A DNA stretch of 5,267 nucleotides. It comes from Myxococcales bacterium (lineage in GTDB: Bacteria > Myxococcota_A > Polyangia > Fen-1088). This document shows positions 1 to 5,267 of this stretch, in pieces. The DNA is taken from NCBI GenBank assembly GCA_003170035.1, contig PMZX01000533.1:29741-35007 (forward strand), given 5' to 3'. The notes beneath the pieces were generated by a model that did no database searches, was not told the origin of the DNA, and saw only the letters and a list, made by a program, of their open reading frames with translations. How positions within the stretch are numbered: position 1 is the stretch's first letter; the number at the start of each line of letters is the position of its first letter. Position numbers and translations under genes: made by a program.

Positions 1-1196
1 GGGGGCAGTCCACAGATGGCGACAGAACCCACGAGAAATGCCGTCCCAGTCGCCGGCATCCGTCGGTAGAGGCCGCCCAGCGATTCGAGGTGCCGCGTAC
101 CCGAGCCGTGCAGCACGCTGCCCGCCCCCTGAAAGAGCAGCCCTTTGAACAGGCCGTGATTGAGCGTGTGCAAGAGCGCACCTGCATAGCCGAGCGTGGC
201 CAAGGCGGGGTTGCCATGGTGCTGGCCGAGAAGGCCGATGCCAATGCCGAGTGCGATGATGCCGATGTTCTCCACACTGTGATAGGCGAGCAGGCGCTTG
301 AGGTCGTGCTGAGCCAGCGCATGCAGCACTCCCGCCACGCCCGAGACCGCGCCGACCAGGATCAGGACCGCGCCCCACCACGCGGGCGGCGGCCCTAGAA
401 AAGGCAACACCCGCAAGAGGCCGTAGATGCCCATCTTGATCATCACGCCCGACATGACTGCCGAGACGTGACTGGGCGCCGCCGGATGGGCATCGGGCAG
501 CCAGATATGGACGGGCCAGAAACCCGCCTTGGTGCCGAAGCCGCCCAAGGCGAGCAGGAACGCAACGCTGCCCAACCCCGCCGCTGCAGGCCCGATCCTT
601 CCCATGGCGGCGAAGTCGAAACTGCCTGCCGTGCGGGCCAGCAGGGCGAACAGGACCAAGAGGAGAATCACGCCGACGTGGGACGCGATGAGATAGGTCG
701 TGCCGGCACGCCGGACCTCCTCGCGATCATTGTCGAAGGTCACCAGGAAGAATGAGGAAAGGGACATGGCTTCCCACGCGAGAAGGAACGACACCCCATC
801 GCGCGCGAGCACCACGCCCAGCATGGCCGCCAGCAGCAGATTGAAGAAGACAATGGCCGGCGCGACCCGTCGCTTTCCGAAGTAGGCGCGCAGATACCCC
901 GCGCCGTACACCGCGGCCAGGCCCGACACAATGCAGATGCACAGGGCAAAGAAGGCTGAGAGCGGATCGATCCCCGCGCGCAACTCGCCGATGGGCAGCG
1001 AAAGCCGTGCGCGCCAGACGAACGTGGCGCCGTTGCGCAGGGCCAGCAGTGAAGCTGCTGCACCCACAACCGAGGCCACGATGGCACCCGTGGTCCCGAC
1101 CGCCAGGGCGGCCCGGTCCCTGCGTCCGAACATTGCGGCCAGCAAAGCGCTTCCGGCCAGAAGCGCGATCGAGATGAGTATGAGTTGCAGAGAAAT
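1..1196 (-). CDS. hyfB: HyfB/HycC-like proton-conducting membrane subunit (N-terminal part, cut by left edge)
   Basis: This is an antiporter-like inner-membrane subunit of an energy-converting hydrogenase-4/formate hydrogenlyase-type complex, in the NuoL/NuoN/MrpA superfamily, expected to move protons across the membrane. 398 codons are visible; the family is usually about 650-680 residues, so roughly the last 40% lies off the left edge. Counting from the ATT at 1196, hydrophobic helices run throughout. Visible family signatures are AWEAMSLSSFF (140-150, with the conserved TM glutamate E142), GTKAGFWPVHIWLPDAHPAA (221-240, with K223), VMIKMGIYGLLR (251-262), QHDLKRLLAYHSVENIGII (296-314), and HTLNHGLFKGLLFQGAGSV (343-361, with K351). 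HycC/HyfB proteins carry nearly the same SVENIGII and NHGLFKG segments. The start is unusual: the frame has no ATG, GTG or TTG upstream of an ATG at 1133, which falls inside the first helix. I chose ATT 1196, 8 bases after an AAGGAAG; CTG 1190 is the alternative. A related non-hydrogenase complex (Ehr type) cannot be excluded, because the catalytic subunits are not in view. Confidence 0.9.
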   Translation of the reverse strand, partial: MSLQLILISIALLAGSALLAAMFGRRDRAALAVGTTGAIVASVVGAAASLLALRNGATFVWRARLSLPIGELRAGIDPLSAFFALCICIVSGLAAVYGAGYLRAYFGKRRVAPAIVFFNLLLAAMLGVVLARDGVSFLLAWEAMSLSSFFLVTFDNDREEVRRAGTTYLIASHVGVILLLVLFALLARTAGSFDFAAMGRIGPAAAGLGSVAFLLALGGFGTKAGFWPVHIWLPDAHPAAPSHVSAVMSGVMIKMGIYGLLRVLPFLGPPPAWWGAVLILVGAVSGVAGVLHALAQHDLKRLLAYHSVENIGIIALGIGIGLLGQHHGNPALATLGYAGALLHTLNHGLFKGLLFQGAGSVLHGSGTRHLESLGGLYRRMPATGTAFLVGSVAICGLP

Positions 1197-1204
1197 CGAC
1201 GGTG

Positions 1205-1211
1205 CTTCCTT
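1205..1211 (-). promoter_or_regulatory. Shine-Dalgarno sequence for the hyfB-like gene
   Basis: On the minus strand the sequence reads AAGGAAG, a good match to the anti-16S core. It lies 8 bases before an in-frame ATT (1196) and 14 bases before an in-frame CTG (1190). This spacing is the main reason for preferring ATT as the start codon. Confidence 0.5.
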
Positions 1212-1224
1212 GAAAACGAAGGTA

Positions 1225-1252
1225 CTTGTACGCCAAGTTGCGAGCCTGTCAA
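1225..1252 (-). promoter_or_regulatory. Candidate sigma70-type promoter for the hyfB-like gene
   Basis: On the minus strand there is a perfect -35 hexamer TTGACA (1252-1247), a 16-base spacer, and TACAAG (1230-1225) as a -10 box matching TATAAT at 4 of 6 positions. Transcription would begin near 1218, leaving a leader of about 20 bases that just contains the AAGGAAG ribosome-binding site. The promoter, ribosome-binding site and start order is coherent, but the -10 is imperfect and no expression data are available. Confidence 0.4.
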
Positions 1253-1307
1253 GCGATGAATATGGCTGCGCTGTGAAACGCGCGTCCGTGGGCTATGATG
1301 GAAAGCC

Positions 1308-2321
1308 GTGTCTTCCTTGCTTCGCCCTGGGAAGGACCAATCAGGCCGGACGGCTGCGGCCGATGCCAAGCTGCAGGTCGCCGCGAAAGATCCTGAGCGG
1401 AATGGCGCGGGGAACGAAGCCGCGGTTTCCACGTCCGCGCGTGGCGCTCCCGTGGCGTCGCCGTCCAGGTCAGGGGGTGTTGCCTCCCGTGGCGCAATGG
1501 CTGGGCCGGGGGGCGGCCGATCCGGACGCCCCGGCTGGCTGGTCACGCTGGTGGCACTGGTCGGCCTTCTTCTTGTGGCGGTGCTGAGCCTGCTTGCCTT
1601 CCGGCTGGCGCGAATCTTCGCTGCGAAGCGCGCCGCCCAGGGCGTGGCCATCGCGCATCGCCGATCCGGCGAGACTCCAGCGGTCGAGCCCCCACTCAAG
1701 CTGACTTCGCGTCGGCGCTCGGCGGAGTCGTATTTGCCCGCCGCGCCGACCCCGTTGCCCGACGCGGGCACGGCAAAAGCTGCGGACGCCGCCTCACTGC
1801 AGGCACCCGAGGGCGATCCCATACCGGTATTCCCCGCCGCGCGCTTTGTTCTCGATGAGTCGAACGCGGCCCCGGCCAGGCGCGTGCCGAATCACCTGTT
1901 CGTCGACACCCAGCCTCACGGGGCGAGTGTCTGGGTTGACGGCGTTTGGAGGGGCAAGACGCCGCTTGACGTGCTGGTCGGTTCGGGTGGCAAGGGGCTG
2001 GCGTTGGTGGCTGCCGGATACCACATCTTTCGCGACACCTTCGATGCGCGCGAGGGCGCCATCCTCCGCCACGCGCTGGTGCCGGCGGTGGGTCCGGTGC
2101 GGGGCGATGCTTTCCTCAACGTCTCTTGTCGCACCCAGGGGAAGTACCCGGTGTTCATCGACGGGGTCGAGACCGGTCTGCTCTGCCCCGCCAGCCGGGT
2201 GCCGGTGTCGGCCGGCACACACCGCGTGGGCGTGCTGGTGCCCGCCGAGCGCGGGTTGGTTGCGACGGAAATCGCAGCTCCCACTGGCCCCAAGCCGGTC
2301 GAGGTCATCCTCGCGCGGTGA
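1308..2321 (+). CDS. Single-pass membrane protein with two C-terminal PEGA-type repeats
   Basis: This is a 337-residue protein whose specific function I do not recognise. Residues 1-76 are low-complexity, rich in Ala, Gly, Ser and Arg, and probably disordered. Residues 77-99 form one strong transmembrane helix, followed by a basic stretch (FRLARIFAAKR). Residues 110-195 are a Pro/Ala-rich linker. Residues 197-260 match a PEGA domain, with the turn motif WVDGVWRGKTPLDV. Residues 268-337 look like a second, more diverged copy (VFIDGVETG, then PVSAGTHRVGV), with two cysteines at 274 and 293. PEGA domains are small beta-rich modules of bacterial envelope proteins, often C-terminal to a kinase and a membrane helix; here there is no kinase. 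The GTG at 1308 is the most upstream start, because an in-frame TGA lies at 1296-1298. It has only a poorly spaced GGAAAG before it, so TTG 1317 or ATG 1497 (residue 64, still before the helix) are possible. The gene is divergent from the hyfB-like gene and convergent with the pilY1-like gene, so it appears monocistronic. Confidence 0.8.
   Translation: MSSLLRPGKDQSGRTAAADAKLQVAAKDPERNGAGNEAAVSTSARGAPVASPSRSGGVASRGAMAGPGGGRSGRPGWLVTLVALVGLLLVAVLSLLAFRLARIFAAKRAAQGVAIAHRRSGETPAVEPPLKLTSRRRSAESYLPAAPTPLPDAGTAKAADAASLQAPEGDPIPVFPAARFVLDESNAAPARRVPNHLFVDTQPHGASVWVDGVWRGKTPLDVLVGSGGKGLALVAAGYHIFRDTFDAREGAILRHALVPAVGPVRGDAFLNVSCRTQGKYPVFIDGVETGLLCPASRVPVSAGTHRVGVLVPAERGLVATEIAAPTGPKPVEVILAR
1896..2318 (+). 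other. Tandem PEGA-type domain region of the membrane protein
   Basis: Two consecutive beta-rich modules are visible. The first (about 1896-2087) carries the classical VDGxxxGKTPL turn and then an aromatic-glycine strand (AAGYHIF). The second (about 2109-2318) keeps the FIDGxxxG turn and the PVSAGTHRV strand, but replaces the TP with LLCPASR. The first match is strong and the second is by analogy. The region would lie on the side of the membrane opposite the disordered N-terminus, most likely the periplasm. Confidence 0.65.
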
Positions 2322-2366
2322 CGAATCGAGGATCGTGGTCGACTGGGAACGCGGCAAGGAGAAGGA
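2322..2366. other. 45-bp gap between convergent stop codons, no clear terminator
   Basis: The stop of the PEGA gene (TGA 2319-2321) faces the stop of the pilY1-like gene (TGA, minus strand, 2369-2367). The gap contains short palindromic bits such as GTCGAC, but no GC-rich stem followed by a T-run on either strand. Intrinsic termination is therefore not evident from the sequence. Confidence 0.6.
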
Positions 2367-5267
2367 TCAAGGCGTTCCCTTCACGCCCTGGCCTGGCCCG
2401 AGCGAGTCGGGGAAGAACGGTGTGACGTCCTCGAAAGTCGTGGCGCCGCCGAACACGTAGACATGGCCGCCGATGATCACGGGTGAGGGGGCCGGGTTCG
2501 TGCTCTTGACCAGGGTGCCCAGCCGCTGAGTGACGGTGTTGGACGCGACTCGGTGAACGGTGAGATAGGTCCGGCCTTGGTCGCAGACGCCAGATGCAGG
2601 CGCGTTCCACATGGTCAAAACATGAAAGCCGTTGCCGTCCGACTTGAGCACACCGAGCGGTGTCGAGGTGGGGCGCGCGTTTGTGGGCAGCGGTGTGTCG
2701 CAGATCACGGTGCCGTCGTCAGCCATGTGGGTCTTGCCGCAGAGTTTGTCGGTGCCCGTGCTGAGCGCGATCTGGCCACCCACGCCCCAGCCGATGTCTT
2801 TGACGACGCGGCTGAAATTCCCATTGCTATCGGCGTGCGCGATCTCCCTGGTGAAGATCATCTGCGAAGCGGGCAAGCGGGCCGTGCCCGGGTCGAGGTT
2901 CGAGTTGGTCACCTGGACCAGGTAGATCTCGTGCGTGCGGCTGGAGGCCACCCTGCCGCGGTCGAGTTGCACCACCGTGGGTGCGAAGTGCAGTGGCTGG
3001 TTGCAGGTGAAGCTGTAGGCCAAGCTGAGGCCACCGGCCAGGGTGTAGCGCCAGAGCTGTCCCGCGGTATCGCCGAAATAGGCGGCAATGAGCTTTTCGT
3101 TCTGGTCCCTGGCAAAGCCGCGTGCGGTCGCCACGTCAGTGAGTGCTGCGTATTCCTGCGCGCAGGGGGCGCCCGGCGATACGCTGCTGGTAGCGATCGC
3201 GGCTCCGTTGCCTGCCGAGGCTGTGACCAGGGTGCGCCCCTGCGTGGTGCTGCCGTCGGTGACGGGGTGGCCAGAACTGAAGATGAGACGATAATCGTTG
3301 AGACTGGTGGTCGTGTTGAACAGGAATGCAGGCAAGGACACCGTCTCACCCAACACGCTGGCGTAGGTGTTGGCACTGGTGCCGTACCCGGTGTGCCATT
3401 GCACGGTGAAGGGAGGGTCGCGGAGCGCGTCGGTTCCGAACGGATTGGTGATGTCGAGCGCGAAGATGTGATTCCCGCCATAACCCTCGGGCACAATGAG
3501 GAGCGTCTTCCACACGGCGGTGCCGTCGTCAGCGCAGCCGGAGACGCATAGGCTCTTGACCCCGGGCGAGCCCGCCAATCCGAAGACATGCTTGGAGGGG
3601 TTGAGTTCCTGACCACCCCGCGAATACAGCTTGCGCAGACCGGGCAGAAGGTCGGGTGGTATGAAGGCAAAGGCCTCGCTGCCAGCGGCGAAGGCGGTCG
3701 TGCCCACCTTCGTGTCCTCCAGGAAGAAAGCGTGCAACATCATGTCCGACGAGCCGACATAGATGAGATGGGGCCGGCTCATGTGCTTGAGGAAGAAGCC
3801 GTGCCCACCCGGCAGCGGCACATCGTCCGGGCTGGCCACGTCGATCGGCGTCGAATTCACGATGGCGCCCAGCACGGCAGGGTTGCCGGCGGCAGGATCT
3901 CCCAGTGCCCAGCGCGCCACGGCCTCGGCTTCTTCGGGAGTGGCGCCCATGCCCAGCGCGGCCAACGCCGCTCTGTTGGTGATGGCGCCGGTGGAGCTGT
4001 TGACCTGGACCCTGACCATGCTGGTGCCGTCCCAGGTGTAGACCCTGCGATTCATCCAGTTGCTTGGGTTCGTCGGGCCGGCGGAAAGTCGGGATGCAGC
4101 GTCCCAGGCCAGCACGGGTTTCCCGCCAGCCACGTTGTAGGCATAGAGGTGGCCCTTCCAGGAAGGGAATTCCATGCGCGAGTCGAGCGCATACTTACCT
4201 GCGACGACCGCGATGGCCTGCGGGGTACCCGCCGAGGTGCTGGCGGCCGACGAGGAGTAGTCGCCCTTCATGGCGGCATAGACGGCCATTTGCAGGGCGT
4301 CCTGCAACTGGTCTTCACGGATCGCCAAGAAGGCGGAGCCGGAGCCTCCGGCCTTGGCCACGTTGTGGTTGGCTGTCGCCGGCGGGCCGGTGCTCACGTC
4401 GCCCGAGAACGCCACCACAAAAACCGTCACGTCCAGGTCGTGCTTGAGGTGGTAGGCGGCCAGGACTGACTTGCACGTGCAGCCGGCGGTCACCGGGTTG
4501 GCGGCAGCGCAGGGCGCATCGTCGCAGATGTTGTTGCCTTGGCTATCCACGTCGCCTGGTCCGTTGCCTGCACCGTCGGTGATGAGCAGCACGAAGTTGC
4601 TGCGGCAGGGAACGCGATCGGCTGGAACGGTCAGCGGCGGGTTGGAGCTCGCGTAGCCATGCTTGACCGCCTTCATGTAGTGGTAGGCGCTGGTCTGCGG
4701 GGTCTGGGCACCGTTGTTCTCCAGGGTGCAGCCCGTGGGCGTGCCCCAGTAGCTCAAAAGCCCGCCGTCCGCCGCGCGGTCCATCCGGGCGGTGATGGCA
4801 TGGGCTGCGGCCAGCGCACGGCTGGCGTCGTCGGAGGTATCGAGGAACGGCGCCAACTCCTCATCCCAGCGCCCGCCACAGGTGGCGCTGCAGGTAGAGC
4901 CACAATGGGCCACGTCGATGGGTGGCGCGCGGCCGGCGTTGTAATAGTCGGAGAGCGGCTTGTAGTAGGTGTAGGGGCTGCCGTTGACGGTGATGTCGCG
5001 TCCGTCATAGCTGCTGCGGTTGAGCAGGGTTGACGTCGGGACCTGGGCGATGCGCTGGGTCTGGTAGTAGCTTCCCTGGTAGTTGCCCCAGCCCAGGCTA
5101 TTGGGCATGTCGCAAGAGTCGCCGCAGAAGTCGACGTCGTATTGGCTCCACGAATGCCAGCCAGTGCGCACGCGGTAGCGACTGTCAGCGGTGGCTCGCA
5201 AGGTCATCGGGCGGCCGGAGACCACGCAGGCCGCCGACGGCCCGCCTGTGTTCGTCTGGCGGTCCCA
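2367..5267 (-). CDS. pilY1: PilC/PilY1-type type IV pilus tip/adhesin protein (N-terminus cut by right edge)
   Basis: This is a secreted or pilus-associated protein that promotes type IV pilus extension and, in known PilY1 proteins, acts in adhesion and surface sensing. 966 codons are visible and open to the right edge; typical PilY1 proteins have about 1,000-1,250 residues, so the signal peptide and the first VWA motif (DxSxS) should lie beyond 5267. Counting from 5267, residues 1-300 are the VWA-like region with inserts. It holds many cysteines (CGDSC, HCGSTCSATC), a T-P at 189-190, and FVLLITDGAGNG around 225-236, which carries the MIDAS-type TDG. Residues about 345-960 are the PilC beta-propeller: SWKGHLYAYN (369-378), YVGSSDMMLHAF (503-514), GSEAFAFIPPDLLPGL (529-544), GGNHIFALDITNPFG (597-611), YFGDTAGQLWRYTL (730-743) and a final HVYVFGG (935-941). 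The GTG at 5225 is internal, not the start, because the frame continues to the edge without a stop. Minor pilin genes (pilV/W/X) usually lie upstream and would be off the right side. The calcium-type loop before the GDTAGQLWRY strand is degenerate. Confidence 0.93.
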   Translation of the reverse strand, partial: WDRQTNTGGPSAACVVSGRPMTLRATADSRYRVRTGWHSWSQYDVDFCGDSCDMPNSLGWGNYQGSYYQTQRIAQVPTSTLLNRSSYDGRDITVNGSPYTYYKPLSDYYNAGRAPPIDVAHCGSTCSATCGGRWDEELAPFLDTSDDASRALAAAHAITARMDRAADGGLLSYWGTPTGCTLENNGAQTPQTSAYHYMKAVKHGYASSNPPLTVPADRVPCRSNFVLLITDGAGNGPGDVDSQGNNICDDAPCAAANPVTAGCTCKSVLAAYHLKHDLDVTVFVVAFSGDVSTGPPATANHNVAKAGGSGSAFLAIREDQLQDALQMAVYAAMKGDYSSSAASTSAGTPQAIAVVAGKYALDSRMEFPSWKGHLYAYNVAGGKPVLAWDAASRLSAGPTNPSNWMNRRVYTWDGTSMVRVQVNSSTGAITNRAALAALGMGATPEEAEAVARWALGDPAAGNPAVLGAIVNSTPIDVASPDDVPLPGGHGFFLKHMSRPHLIYVGSSDMMLHAFFLEDTKVGTTAFAAGSEAFAFIPPDLLPGLRKLYSRGGQELNPSKHVFGLAGSPGVKSLCVSGCADDGTAVWKTLLIVPEGYGGNHIFALDITNPFGTDALRDPPFTVQWHTGYGTSANTYASVLGETVSLPAFLFNTTTSLNDYRLIFSSGHPVTDGSTTQGRTLVTASAGNGAAIATSSVSPGAPCAQEYAALTDVATARGFARDQNEKLIAAYFGDTAGQLWRYTLAGGLSLAYSFTCNQPLHFAPTVVQLDRGRVASSRTHEIYLVQVTNSNLDPGTARLPASQMIFTREIAHADSNGNFSRVVKDIGWGVGGQIALSTGTDKLCGKTHMADDGTVICDTPLPTNARPTSTPLGVLKSDGNGFHVLTMWNAPASGVCDQGRTYLTVHRVASNTVTQRLGTLVKSTNPAPSPVIIGGHVYVFGGATTFEDVTPFFPDSLGPGQGVKGTP
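4470..4595 (-). other. VWA TDG motif with Asp/Cys-rich insert in the PilY1-like protein
   Basis: The segment encodes the hydrophobic strand FVLLITDGAGN, followed by DVDSQGNNICDD and four cysteines (CDDAPC and CTCK). The TDG is the third MIDAS-type element of VWA domains. The Asp/Asn-rich stretch resembles a metal-binding loop, and the cysteines may form disulfides in the periplasm. Metal binding is inferred from composition only. Confidence 0.5.

Noticed and set aside
90..1587. Plus-strand open frames over the hyfB-like gene
   Set aside because: They are rich in Arg, Ala, Gln and Asp, with no hydrophobic helices or motifs, and are antisense shadows of a membrane-protein gene.
740..1822. Long minus-strand open frame (and a nested one at 727-1236) across the hyfB-like gene, the intergenic region and the start of the PEGA gene
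   Set aside because: The translation is Arg/Ser/Pro-rich with no family signature, while another minus-strand frame over 1-1196 gives an unmistakable HyfB sequence. It is a GC-rich shadow frame.
2708..3533. A 16-base exact repeat (2708-2723 and 3518-3533)
   Set aside because: Both copies encode ADDGT within the pilY1-like frame. The repeat is short, far apart and not part of an array, so it is probably coincidental or a minor local similarity.
2909..3670. Minus-strand 253-codon open frame inside the pilY1-like gene
   Set aside because: It is a shifted frame of the same strand, rich in Arg, Pro, Ser and Thr, and it lacks family similarity. There is no sign of a frameshift in the real frame, which stays open and on-motif across this stretch.
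2553..4469. Long plus-strand open frames (2553-3551 and 3588-4469) antisense to the pilY1-like gene
   Set aside because: They have no recognisable domains and a Gly/Arg/Val-rich composition typical of the complement of a high-GC gene. The minus strand encodes clear PilC propeller motifs throughout.

Overview
The window is a GC-rich, tightly packed bacterial segment with three protein-coding genes, two of them cut by the window edges. High GC, third-position G/C bias and a PilY1-type pilus protein point to a proteobacterium, probably beta- or gamma-proteobacterial. That assignment is inference; there is no rRNA or other phylogenetic marker here.

Layout. (1) Positions 1 to about 1196, minus strand: the N-terminal 398 codons of a HyfB/HycC-type proton-translocating membrane subunit (NuoL/MrpA antiporter-like family). 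It runs off the left edge and has no ATG, GTG or TTG start in the expected place. (2) Positions 1197-1307: a short divergent intergenic region. It holds a good sigma70-like promoter and a Shine-Dalgarno sequence reading leftward into the hyfB-like gene. (3) Positions 1308-2321, plus strand: a single-pass membrane protein with a disordered N-terminus and two C-terminal PEGA-type repeats; specific function unknown. (4) Positions 2322-2366: a 45-bp gap between convergent genes with no recognisable terminator. (5) Positions 2367-5267, minus strand: the C-terminal 966 codons of a PilC/PilY1-type type IV pilus tip/adhesin protein (partial VWA region plus PilC beta-propeller), running off the right edge at its N-terminus.

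Nothing in the window shows that the three genes work together. The hyfB-like gene belongs to an energy-converting, complex I-like membrane complex. The pilY1-like gene belongs to type IV pilus biogenesis, adhesion or mechanosensing, and its usual minor-pilin partners would lie beyond the right edge. The PEGA protein is an envelope protein whose link to either neighbour is untested. I found no RNA genes, mobile elements, CRISPR arrays or large repeats. Nothing here amounts to a clearly new system; the most useful observations are the apparent non-canonical start of the hyfB-like gene and the kinase-less tandem-PEGA membrane protein.
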